Assembly: GCA_016207695.1 (NCBI GenBank)
Contig: JACQPC010000050.1
Location: 1-12,107 of the forward strand
Direction of reading: 5' to 3'
Length of the DNA stretch: 12,107 nucleotides
Source of the DNA: Candidatus Doudnabacteria bacterium
GTDB taxonomy: Bacteria > Patescibacteriota > Doudnabacteria > UBA920 > O2-02-FULL-48-8
This document shows, piece by piece, positions 5,630 through 11,906 of this stretch. The notes under the pieces are model-generated. The model ran no database searches, was not told the DNA's origin, and saw nothing but the letters and a program-made list of their open reading frames with translations. The stretch's first letter is position 1. Each line of letters opens with the position of its first letter. The position numbers were made by a program, and so were the translations under genes.

Positions 5630-6812
5630 TAAAAATCTGCGCAATGCTGAATTCAATTCAGCATCTCAGCAAAGAGACCCTGAATCCCCTGAACTTGATT
5701 CAGGGTCAGGGCTGCGTGTATTAATTCTGCTAAGTCTTATTGTCATTGTCACCATTATTCTCACAGTTTTACCCAAAACAAAAAAATCTCAAGCGCCAAC
5801 AAACTCTCAACCCACTACAACCTACAACCTACCAACTACAACCTTGTTCTTTGCCGGCGACATCATGCTTTCCCGCAATGTCCATGACAAAATGACAAAA
5901 GCCGACAACTTCACTCTGCCATTTCTAAATATTAAAGATCAAGCCAGTAATGCTGACATAAGCTTTGCCAATCTGGAATCTCCCTTCAACGATACAGGCT
6001 CGCATTTTGTTCCGAATAGTTTGGTTTTTAACGCTGACCCAAAGAGCGTTGACGGGCTTAGACTTGCTGGCTTTGATGTTTTAGGAACAGCTAACAACCA
6101 TAGCTTTGACCAAGGCGAGCAGGGACTTTATTACACCCTGGCCTTGCTTAAGCAAAACAGCATTGCGGCTGTGGGTACTACGACTAGCTGCCACGACGGC
6201 GTTATAATAAAGAAAAATCAGATCAAGTTCGGTTTCTTGGCTTATTCTTATGCCGCTTTTAATGACGGCGGGAAAAAATCTGATTCTTTGGTCTGCAATT
6301 GGAGCGACTCAACGCAAGTTCAGACCGACATCAAATCCCTTAAATCACAAGCTGACTTTGTCATTGTCTCTGCGCATATGGGCACAGAATATAAGCGCGA
6401 GCCTGATGAAATAAACGTTGGAAACGCCCGGACAGCGATTGACGCTGGCGCTGATCTACTCATCGGCCATCACCCGCACTGGATCCAGACGATTGAAGAA
6501 TACAAGGGCAGGTATATTTTTTACTCTTTGGGTAATTTTGTGTTTGACCAGATGTGGAGTCAGGATACCAGAGAAGGACTAACGATCTTGGTTACTTTGG
6601 AAAGTAATTCTTCTGTCCATCCCGCACTTGATGCGGGATCTAACCAAAGCAAGATCCCCGCTTTCGCGGGCATGGGTATAACAAAAATCGAGCTTATGCC
6701 TGTGGTCATTGAGAATTACTGCTGTCCGAGATGGGCGGATTCGTCCGAAACTGCGTCGATTTTAAAAAAGGTAAACTTGACAAGCAACATTTTAGTGGAT
6801 AACAATGATTGA
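5613..6812 (+). CDS. CapA-family (PGA_cap) membrane-anchored metallophosphoesterase-like protein with two in-frame repeat insertions
   Basis: 399 residues. One N-terminal transmembrane segment (about 34-53) is followed by a Thr/Pro/Gln linker and an extracytoplasmic CapA/PgsA-type domain. Motifs are AGDIML (81-86, D83), FANLESP (118-124), TANNHSFDQG (159-168), SAHMGTEY (253-260), IGHHPHWIQ (284-292) and YSLGNFVFDQ (304-313). These are the metal-ligand-like motifs of the calcineurin-like superfamily. CapA proteins are linked to poly-gamma-glutamate capsules in Bacillus, but many Patescibacteria carry homologues without that pathway, so the substrate is unknown. The start overlaps the dprA stop, so it is probably co-transcribed. 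Residues ~9-35 and ~333-355 are encoded by palindromic elements and look like insertions; neither interrupts a core motif. Confidence 0.9.
   Translation: MSKSGNKNLRNAEFNSASQQRDPESPELDSGSGLRVLILLSLIVIVTIILTVLPKTKKSQAPTNSQPTTTYNLPTTTLFFAGDIMLSRNVHDKMTKADNFTLPFLNIKDQASNADISFANLESPFNDTGSHFVPNSLVFNADPKSVDGLRLAGFDVLGTANNHSFDQGEQGLYYTLALLKQNSIAAVGTTTSCHDGVIIKKNQIKFGFLAYSYAAFNDGGKKSDSLVCNWSDSTQVQTDIKSLKSQADFVIVSAHMGTEYKREPDEINVGNARTAIDAGADLLIGHHPHWIQTIEEYKGRYIFYSLGNFVFDQMWSQDTREGLTILVTLESNSSVHPALDAGSNQSKIPAFAGMGITKIELMPVVIENYCCPRWADSSETASILKKVNLTSNILVDNND
5644..5707 (+). repeat. Palindromic element inserted in frame near the 5' end of the CapA-family gene
   Basis: It begins with a 21-base palindrome, ATGCTGAATT-C-AATTCAGCAT (5644-5664). 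An 11-bp inverted pair follows, GACCCTGAATC (5676-5686) with GATTCAGGGTC (5697-5707); an alternative 7-bp hairpin CCCTGAA-CTTGA-TTCAGGG lies at 5687-5705. It encodes part of the cytoplasmic tail, including NSASQQRDPES, just before the membrane segment. The same 21-base block (5687-5707) recurs identically at 10967-10987 inside dus. Confidence 0.85.
6619..6670 (+). repeat. Second palindromic element, in frame near the 3' end of the CapA-family gene
   Basis: Hairpin 1 is ATCCCGCA (6619-6626) and TGCGGGAT (6632-6639) with loop CTTGA. Hairpin 2 is CCCGC (6657-6661) and GCGGG (6666-6670). Flanking CCAT and ATGG words suggest a short outer stem. It encodes HPALDAG and IPAFAGM, peptides I know as typical translations of such dispersed repeats. 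It splits what would be a continuous beta strand region (VTLES...TKIELMPVVIE). Confidence 0.8.
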
Positions 6813-6815
6813 GTT

Positions 6816-6940
6816 AAATCCTAAGCACGAAGCACTAAATTCTAAACAATATCTAAATTCAAAAGCTCAAATGTTCAAAACTGTTTTGAATTTAAAATTT
6901 CTGTCATTTGAATTTGTTTCGGATTTCGATATTAGGATTT
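6816..6940. repeat. Long imperfect inverted repeat filling the spacer before topA
   Basis: Outer arms AAATCCTAA (6816-6824) and TTAGGATTT (6932-6940) are perfect. The sequence between them is imperfectly complementary around a central GTTCAAAAC/GTTTTGAAT region near 6873-6892. It is AT-rich, begins four bases after the stop of the CapA-family gene and ends 12 bases before the topA ATG. A plus-strand promoter-like pair (TTGAAT near 6909, TATTAG near 6930) lies in the right arm and might drive topA, but base composition makes this weak. Confidence 0.65.
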
Positions 6941-6952
6941 CTAATTTATTTT

Positions 6953-9196
6953 ATGAATAAATCCCTAGTAATCGTAGAGAGTCCCACCAAGGCCAAAACT
7001 ATCTCACGATTCCTGAACAACCAATATGAGGTGCAGGCGTCTTTTGGCCATATCCGCGATTTGCCGACCAGTAAAATGGGCGTGGACATAGCCCATGATT
7101 TTGAGCCTTCATATGTGATTCCTCCAAAATCCAAAAAGCGCGTCGCGGAACTTAAAAAACTGGCGTCAACCGCTCCCAGTATAATCCTGGCCACTGACGA
7201 AGACCGCGAGGGTGAGGCGATTGCCTGGCATCTTGTTCATGCATTGGGCTTAGCGGATGTAAAAAGTAAAATGGAAAAGGTAAAAAGAATAGCTTTCCAT
7301 GAGATCACTAAATCCGCCATTGACGAAGCGCTTAAGAATCCCCGCGACATAGATCTCCATTTGGTGGACGCGCAGCAAGCCCGAAGAATACTCGATCGGC
7401 TGGTCGGCTACGAACTCTCCCCTTTTCTTTGGAAAAAAGTCAAACGCGGCCTCTCTGCCGGACGCGTGCAATCTGTGGCAGTACGGCTGATTGTAGAACG
7501 CGAACGGGAAATTCAAAAGTTTAAACCGCAGGAATACTGGAGCATCTTAGCCCGTTTCCTTAAGGACAGCGAGTTTGAAGGCAAACTTGCTAAAATCGAC
7601 GGCAAGAGCTTGGATCGGCTTGCGATAAAAAATGAGGCGCAGGCCAAAAAAATTCTGGCTGACCTGCGGAACAATCCGGCGGAAGTCGTGGAAGTTGTCA
7701 AAAAGGAAGTCAGGCGCAATCCGGCCGCGCCATTTATCACCTCAACCATGCAGCAGGAAGCCGCGCGCAAATTCGGATTCAGCGCCAAGCAGACCATGAT
7801 GTATGCCCAACAATTATATGAAGGCGTAGAATTGGGGAACGAAGGTTCTGTTGGTTTAATCACATATATGCGAACTGACTCGGTAAATCTTTCCGATCTT
7901 GCCATTTCCTCTGCCAAAGAAACGATCGGAAGCAGATATGGCAATGATTACGTTTTGCCCAGTCCCCGCCGATATGCGTCCAAATCAAAAAACGCCCAGG
8001 AAGCGCACGAAGCGATCAGGCCGACTGACCTAATGCGGGACCCTGACAGCATCAAGGCCTATTTGGACCGCAATCAGCACAAACTTTATGATTTGATTTG
8101 GAAGCGCACCATTGCCTCGCAAATGCCAGAAGCGGTGTTTGACCAGACCAGCGTGGATATTGAAATCAGATCTAAGGATAAGACCTATACCTTCAGAGCA
8201 ACCGGGCAAGTCATCAGGTTCGATGGCTTTATGAAAGTTTATCTGGAAGGCACGGATGAAGAAGAAACTGAAGGACAAGAAGGTTTACTGCCAGAATTAC
8301 AAAAAGGCGACAAGCCCAAGGTCATAAAAATTATCCCCAAGCAAAGCTTTACCCAACCGCCACCCAGATATACCGATGCCACGCTGATCAAAGCTTTGGA
8401 AGAGCAGGATATCGGCAGGCCAAGCACTTACGCTCCCACTATCACCACAATTCAGGAACGCGATTACGTCCACAAAATTGACAAAAAATTCCACCCCACG
8501 GAAATAGGGTTTATCGTCAATGATCTTTTGGTCGAACACTTCCCAAAAGTTGTGGATCTTAAGTTCACTGCCCAGATGGAAGATAGCCTGGATGAAATAG
8601 CGGCAGGGGAAAAACAATGGGTTCCGGTGATTAAGGAATTTTATGGGCCGTTTCATGAAAACCTGAAAGCCAAGGAAACGGAAGTCAAAAAGCACGTGGA
8701 AGCTTTGGATGAAAAGTGTCCTGATTCAGGGCATCCACTAGTAATCAAATTCGGCCGATTCGGCAAGTTTATCGCCTGCAGCAATTATCCGGAATGCAAA
8801 TACACCCGCCCCATGCCAGAGGAGCAAAAACTGATTGAAGAAAACAGCGGGGAAGTTTGCGAAAGGTGCGGCAAGCCTATGGTAGTAAAGTTCGGCCGGT
8901 TCGGCTCTTTCTTGGGCTGCAGCGGATATCCGGAATGCAAGAACATCAAAAAAATCCAAAAAGGCACGGGGGTAGAATGCCCAAAATGCGGCGAAGGCGA
9001 ATTGTTGGAACGGCGAAGCAAGCGCGGAATTTTCTATTCCTGTTCCAAGTATCCTCAATGCAAATTTTTGCTCAACGGAAAACCGACTGGCGAAAAGTGC
9101 CCCAAGTCCGGCGATCTTCTGATCGAAACCAAACAAGGCACAATCAAATGCAGCAACAAAGAATGTGATTTTGAAAAAGAAGTGAAGGCAGCCTAG
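6953..9196 (+). CDS. topA: DNA topoisomerase I (type IA)
   Basis: Relaxes negatively supercoiled DNA by a transient 5'-phosphotyrosine break. The start is the ATG at 6953 (MNKSLVIVESPTKAKTI); an in-frame ATG at 6908 would add 15 residues coded by the palindromic spacer and is rejected. 747 residues. The Toprim domain has LVIVESPTKAKTI (5-17) with its glutamate and the DxDxEGE-type motif TDEDREGEAIAWH (81-93). The catalytic tyrosine is Y305 in GLITYMRTDS. Further core motifs are AGRVQSVAVRLI (169-180) and EAHEAIRPTD. The tail has four zinc-ribbon units starting near C589, C636, C676 and C716. Units 2 and 3 have all four cysteines; units 1 and 4 have CPxSG in place of CxxC and keep three. No SD is visible. 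Confidence 0.97.
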   Translation: MNKSLVIVESPTKAKTISRFLNNQYEVQASFGHIRDLPTSKMGVDIAHDFEPSYVIPPKSKKRVAELKKLASTAPSIILATDEDREGEAIAWHLVHALGLADVKSKMEKVKRIAFHEITKSAIDEALKNPRDIDLHLVDAQQARRILDRLVGYELSPFLWKKVKRGLSAGRVQSVAVRLIVEREREIQKFKPQEYWSILARFLKDSEFEGKLAKIDGKSLDRLAIKNEAQAKKILADLRNNPAEVVEVVKKEVRRNPAAPFITSTMQQEAARKFGFSAKQTMMYAQQLYEGVELGNEGSVGLITYMRTDSVNLSDLAISSAKETIGSRYGNDYVLPSPRRYASKSKNAQEAHEAIRPTDLMRDPDSIKAYLDRNQHKLYDLIWKRTIASQMPEAVFDQTSVDIEIRSKDKTYTFRATGQVIRFDGFMKVYLEGTDEEETEGQEGLLPELQKGDKPKVIKIIPKQSFTQPPPRYTDATLIKALEEQDIGRPSTYAPTITTIQERDYVHKIDKKFHPTEIGFIVNDLLVEHFPKVVDLKFTAQMEDSLDEIAAGEKQWVPVIKEFYGPFHENLKAKETEVKKHVEALDEKCPDSGHPLVIKFGRFGKFIACSNYPECKYTRPMPEEQKLIEENSGEVCERCGKPMVVKFGRFGSFLGCSGYPECKNIKKIQKGTGVECPKCGEGELLERRSKRGIFYSCSKYPQCKFLLNGKPTGEKCPKSGDLLIETKQGTIKCSNKECDFEKEVKAA

Positions 9197-9207
9197 CACA
9201 ACGTATT

Positions 9208-9216
9208 TGCTATAAT
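9208..9216 (+). promoter_or_regulatory. Extended -10 promoter for the 55-aa ORF
   Basis: TGCTATAAT gives a TG-n extended -10 with a perfect TATAAT (9211-9216), 12 bases after the topA stop. No TTGACA-like box lies at the normal distance (GCAGCC at 9188-9193), which is acceptable for extended -10 promoters. Expected start is near 9223, about 20 bases before the ATG at 9242. Confidence 0.6.
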
Positions 9217-9241
9217 ATAAATAATCATTAACAAAAAACCT

Positions 9242-9409
9242 ATGCCAGAAACAAGGCCAGTTTCAGAACATGAGCTATCCGACGTTGATAAACAAATAAT
9301 CAATCTGGATGCTCAAGGCAAAACTAAAACTAGAAAATTTAATAAGCTTTGGAAGAAAAAAGACGAATCGGCCGAAACACCAGAAAAGCCAGAAGAAATA
9401 GTGCATTAA
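9242..9409 (+). CDS. Small hydrophilic hypothetical protein (55 aa)
   Basis: Not recognised; it is too short for most callers. The frame MPETRPVSEHELSDVDKQ...EEIVH has no signal peptide or membrane segment. It is rich in Lys and Glu (KTKTRKFNKLWKKKDE in the middle, an acidic Pro-containing tail), so it is probably a small, partly disordered or helical protein. Support is an extended -10 promoter just upstream and base composition like the neighbouring core genes. Against it: no SD is visible. It converges with the minus-strand gene of island 2, and a strong hairpin at 9429-9476 separates them. Confidence 0.5.
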   Translation: MPETRPVSEHELSDVDKQIINLDAQGKTKTRKFNKLWKKKDESAETPEKPEEIVH

Positions 9410-9428
9410 TTTGCTCATAAAACGAACC

Positions 9429-9476
9429 AAGGCTGCGGCGCGAATCCTCACGATGAGGAAACGCGACCGCAGCCTT
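9429..9476. terminator. Strong hairpin between the 55-aa ORF and island 2, probable bidirectional terminator
   Basis: AAGGCTGCGG plus CGCG (9429-9442) pairs with CGCG, one bulged A, then CCGCAGCCTT (9462-9476). An inner hairpin TCCTCA (9445-9450)/TGAGGA (9454-9459) caps it. On the minus strand the stem is followed by GGTTCGTTTT, a moderate U-tract, so it best ends the island 2 transcript. On plus it is followed by TGCTGTTGCTTG, a poorer tract. Confidence 0.7.
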
Positions 9477-9489
9477 TGCTGTTGCTTGT

Positions 9490-9557
9490 CCAGCACCGTA
9501 GTTCGATTGCAGCGAAGCTGCATATCTGTCGAAGACAGATCGAACTTCTGGTGCTGG
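9490..9557. repeat. T-shaped three-way-junction inverted repeat after island 2 gene
   Basis: The outer stem is CCAGCACC (9490-9497)/GGTGCTGG (9550-9557) and the second stem AGTTCGAT (9500-9507)/ATCGAACT (9539-9546). Two side hairpins with identical three-base GAA loops follow: TGCAGC-GAA-GCTGCA (9508-9522) and ATCTGTC-GAA-GACAGAT (9524-9540). Almost every base can pair. It lies 16 bases after the stop of the secreted-protein gene and just before the 9429-9476 hairpin. Confidence 0.85.
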
Positions 9558-9573
9558 GTTCAACCGCTTCAGC

Positions 9574-10551
9574 CTACCACTTGGGCAGGCTGATCGTGTC
9601 GTACCCGATCGACTTCCACGGAACCGTGACATCCCCCTCCAGAAGCTGAAAGAGGATGTCGGCCGTGTAGCCATTCTCGAGCCCGTCGGTGTAGGGAATG
9701 ATGACCCAGAACGGGCCAAACACTCCCTGCGGCAGTCCGAATGAACCGTCATAGCCCGTCAACCGTACCGGGCCATTGGGCCCGTATCCGTCTGTCGTCG
9801 CCGTCATACGGAATTGCGTTAGACCCGTCTGCGGGACACCCGGTGTCCCCGCCGACTTCACCCAGAAGTTCATCCGGAACAGAAGCCCGGATGAAGCCGG
9901 ATCGTTCACGACGTCTCGCCGGCTGTAGAACATCTGAACCGGCGCGCGTTTGAGAACGATCGTCCCGGCATCGTGGCTATCCTTGCCCAACACGAACTCC
10001 TTGCCGAAGTCGTCCAGGAACTCGTGGGTCCACGCTACGTAGTCCTGCGAGCTCGACCTGTTGGTCGTGTAACCCGGCGTCAGGATACCGAGCCGGTAGG
10101 TATAGCCCTTCAGGAGTTCAGTCCCGAAAAAGGTTTCATCGAACGCCGCGAAACCATTCGAGTCCATGCACCCTTGCCCGAGCGAGCTTGCGGCCGCGCG
10201 GTTGGACCGCTTTTGCGCGAGCAGGGCGCTGGGCAGCCAACTGGATGGGTAGTTCGGCTGCCGGTCCTGGAGGTCGGTGGTCCGTCGACCCATGGTGCAC
10301 CACGTGGCACTGATGGGATACCACTGCGGTGGCGTGCCAGCGCGCACCCAGAGGATGACAACGGGATCTGGGTATCCGAGCGCACTCACTCCCACGCCGT
10401 CCTCATTGATGACGCGGAAGCTGATGCTCGGCCCCTGAACTGGCTGCGGCGGGATGGGCTGGGGCGGCGGGGGCGGGGTCTGCGCGGACGCCGAAGCGAC
10501 GACGACGAGCGAAACTGCAAGTGTGAGCGTCCAGACGATCAGTCTCTTCAT
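9574..10551 (-). CDS. Secreted protein of unknown function with Pro-rich linker, island 2
   Basis: 325 residues, not assigned to a family. Residues 1-23 form a classic Sec signal peptide (MKRLIV start, hydrophobic core, ASA cleavage site before Q24). A linker of Pro and Gln follows (about 25-40). Residues ~43-205 read like a carboxypeptidase-regulatory-type beta-sandwich (SISFRVINEDG..., MDSNGFAAFDE, GYTYRLGI, DAGTIVLKRA); this is inference from pattern. The rest is beta-rich (FRMTATTDGYGPNGPVRLTGYDG, FGPFWVIIPY). There are only two cysteines in the mature part (C85, C128), which could form a disulfide. AGGAG lies 7 bases before the ATG. GC is much higher than in neighbours, and the gene runs opposite to topA with its own promoter and terminator, which suggests acquisition by transfer. 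Confidence 0.85.
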   Translation of the reverse strand: MKRLIVWTLTLAVSLVVVASASAQTPPPPPQPIPPQPVQGPSISFRVINEDGVGVSALGYPDPVVILWVRAGTPPQWYPISATWCTMGRRTTDLQDRQPNYPSSWLPSALLAQKRSNRAAASSLGQGCMDSNGFAAFDETFFGTELLKGYTYRLGILTPGYTTNRSSSQDYVAWTHEFLDDFGKEFVLGKDSHDAGTIVLKRAPVQMFYSRRDVVNDPASSGLLFRMNFWVKSAGTPGVPQTGLTQFRMTATTDGYGPNGPVRLTGYDGSFGLPQGVFGPFWVIIPYTDGLENGYTADILFQLLEGDVTVPWKSIGYDTISLPKW

Positions 10552-10577
10552 CTGCTCTCTCCTGCGGGACTTATCAT
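10548..10577 (-). CDS. Possible 9-codon leader ORF overlapping the secreted-protein start
   Basis: ATG at 10577 reads MISPAGESR and stops at a TGA that overlaps the next ATG as ATGA. Its own SD is poor: an AGGAGG (10605-10600) lies 22 bases upstream, too far for normal use. The SD of the large gene lies inside it. It may be a coupling leader or simply chance. Confidence 0.25.
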   Translation of the reverse strand: MISPAGESR

Positions 10578-10608
10578 ATGCCCGCGGTTGAACGAATTTC
10601 CTCCTAAT

Positions 10609-10659
10609 GATGACCTCGTCTCAAAAGACCAAATCTTGATCTTCTCAAACGAGGTCATC
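10609..10659 (-). promoter_or_regulatory. Long symmetrical 5' leader hairpin of the secreted-protein mRNA
   Basis: The perfect 11-bp outer stem is GATGACCTCGT (10609-10619)/ACGAGGTCATC (10649-10659). A symmetrical internal loop has CTCAA on both sides (10620-10624 and 10644-10648). An 8-bp inner stem AAGACCAA (10625-10632)/TTGATCTT (10636-10643), with one non-Watson-Crick pair (G-U on the minus-strand RNA), is closed by a three-base loop. It would begin about 12 bases from the predicted RNA 5' end and stop just before an AGGAGG. It may protect the 5' end, act as a regulator site, or bind protein as DNA. Confidence 0.7.
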
Positions 10660-10677
10660 CATTTTAAAGAACCAGAA

Positions 10678-10706
10678 AGTATAGCAAATTTTCGCGGTTT
10701 TGTCAA
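10678..10706 (-). promoter_or_regulatory. Consensus sigma70 promoter of the secreted-protein gene
   Basis: On the minus strand: TTGACA (10706-10701, perfect), a 17-base spacer, and TATACT (10683-10678) preceded by TGC, an extended -10. Expected start is near 10671, so the leader is about 120 bases. This is the strongest promoter in the window. Confidence 0.88.
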
Positions 10707-10726
10707 GGCTTGCCTAAGCTCAATAC

Positions 10727-10748
10727 AAAAGCCCCTAGTTTGCTAGGG
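10727..10748 (-). terminator. Terminator of dus
   Basis: On the minus strand, CCCTAG-CAAA-CTAGGG (10748-10733) is followed by GGCTTTTG (T-run 10730-10727). It lies 17 bases after the dus stop and directly before the island 2 promoter, so it insulates the two units on the same strand. Confidence 0.75.
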
Positions 10749-10765
10749 TTATTACGATTATTAAG

Positions 10766-11797
10766 CTATGCCGTAACGCCGACTATTTCCAAAACTTCCC
10801 TGGCAGTTTTGGCTCCCATGAGCTTGGCGCGCAGTTCCTTGGCCCCGTCAAAGCCCGAAACATAAGCTTTGTAATGCTTTTTCATGATGTCAAAGTTCTT
10901 AATGTCTTTGAACATTTTTTCAAAAAGAAAGGTATGCTCCAGCATTACTCGCATCTTCTCGCGCAACCCTGAACTTGATTCAGGGTCTCTCAACAGAGAT
11001 GCTGAATTAAGCTTGTCCCGGACTCCAATCCGGGATTCAATATTGCCGTAATGATCCTTATCTCTAAATAGCCTCGGGTTGCCAAAAATTGCCCGGCCAA
11101 GCATTACCCCGTCACAGCCAGTCTGCTTACACTTTTCTTCGGCTTCCAAAATAGACATCACATCCCCGTTGCCGAGGATCAAAGGACCGTCCTCAGAAGG
11201 CCGTCCTCTAACTAGATCAACTATCTCTGGCATCACTTCCCAATGCGCTGGCACATCGGACATTTCTTTCACTGTCCGCAAATGGACAATGATTGCGGCT
11301 AAACCTTGGCTGGCCAGAACCGGAAGCCATTCCTCGATTACCGGCTTGCCAAATCCAATCCGGGTTTTGACCGACACCGGCAAATCCCCAGCCCCTTCTT
11401 TTGCCGCCTGAATTATTTCCTGGGCCAATTTGGGATTTTTTATCAACGCCCCGCCCGCTCCTTGTTTCAACACTGCCCGATCCGGGCAGCCCATGTTTAT
11501 ATCCAAACCGTCAAACTTCAGCCTGCGCACGATTTGAGCGGCCTTGAAAATATTTTCAGGCTTGCTGCCAAAAATCTGCGCCACAATCGGCCGCTGCCCT
11601 TCTTCATACCAAAAATCCACGAGCAGCTTTTCTCGGCCCTTTGAGACTAGGCCATCGGCGGACACGAACTCCGTAAACATCACATCTGGTTTGCCGTATT
11701 TGGCAATGATCTTACGCATTGCCGCATCCGTGACATTAGCCATGGGCGCTAATGCCATGATGGGGTTATTTAATTTAGACCAGAAACCTCTATTCAT
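10766..11797 (-). CDS. dus: tRNA-dihydrouridine synthase with in-frame palindromic insertion
   Basis: 343 residues. It reduces uridines to dihydrouridine in tRNA D-loops using FMN and NAD(P)H. The TIM-barrel motifs are in order: MALAPMANVTDAAMRKI (14-30), FTEFVSADGL (41-50), GLDINMGCPDRAVLKQGAGGAL (97-118) with the catalytic C104, VSVKTRIG (141-148), VHLRT...MSDVPAHWE (171-187), LILGNGDV (206-213) and GCDGVMLGRAIFGNP (227-241). The C-terminal helical tRNA-binding part follows (MRVMLEHT...IMKKHYKAYVSGFDGAKELRAKL). Residues ~253-279, between barrel and helical domain, come from palindromic repeat DNA and interrupt an otherwise continuous junction. Residues 198-205 (RGRPSEDG) may be another small insertion. 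A palindromic element lies just upstream; the SD is weak. Confidence 0.95.
   Translation of the reverse strand: MNRGFWSKLNNPIMALAPMANVTDAAMRKIIAKYGKPDVMFTEFVSADGLVSKGREKLLVDFWYEEGQRPIVAQIFGSKPENIFKAAQIVRRLKFDGLDINMGCPDRAVLKQGAGGALIKNPKLAQEIIQAAKEGAGDLPVSVKTRIGFGKPVIEEWLPVLASQGLAAIIVHLRTVKEMSDVPAHWEVMPEIVDLVRGRPSEDGPLILGNGDVMSILEAEEKCKQTGCDGVMLGRAIFGNPRLFRDKDHYGNIESRIGVRDKLNSASLLRDPESSSGLREKMRVMLEHTFLFEKMFKDIKNFDIMKKHYKAYVSGFDGAKELRAKLMGAKTAREVLEIVGVTA
10966..11035 (-). repeat. Palindromic element inserted in frame in dus
   Basis: In plus coordinates there are three parts. Hairpin ACCCTGAA (10966-10973)/TTCAGGGT (10979-10986) has loop CTTGA. A degenerate middle contains TCTCT...AGAGA and GCTGAATT. 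A second hairpin TCCCGGA (11016-11022)/TCCGGGA (11029-11035) follows. Read in the coding direction it matches the CapA-gene element in the same orientation and the same frame (NSASLLRDPES here, NSASQQRDPES there). Confidence 0.85.
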
Positions 11798-11804
11798 AAA
11801 CGTC

Positions 11805-11864
11805 TGTCATCCTGAATTCATTTCAGGATCTATCTTAAGATTCCGAAACAAGTTCGGAATGACA
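11805..11864. repeat. Intergenic palindromic element, T-shaped, between dus and the next gene
   Basis: The outer 6-bp stem is TGTCAT (11805-11810)/ATGACA (11859-11864). It encloses ATCCTGAA-TTCAT-TTCAGGAT (11809-11829) and ATTCCGAA-ACAAG-TTCGGAAT (11840-11860); the outer stem shares AT bases with both inner stems. It is related in sequence (CCTGAA...TTCAGG) to the copies inside the CapA-family gene and dus. It ends eight bases before the dus start. Confidence 0.85.
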
Positions 11865-11906
11865 CTAATCATATCAAATCTGGGCAAAATAAAAAAACCC
11901 TTCTAT

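Noticed and set aside
6908..6952. Upstream topA start adding 15 residues
   Set aside because: The extra residues come from the palindromic spacer, and the family normally begins right at the KSLVIVESPTKAKTI block.
9490..9557. Integron attC site
   Set aside because: The fold is suggestive, but the ends do not match RYYYAAC/GTTRRRY, and no integrase or cassette array is seen; the same holds for 4198-4324.
9973..10746. 257-codon plus-strand frame
   Set aside because: It is antisense to the signal-peptide protein and to its promoter and leader; the minus-strand gene has SD, promoter, signal peptide and terminator, and this frame has none.
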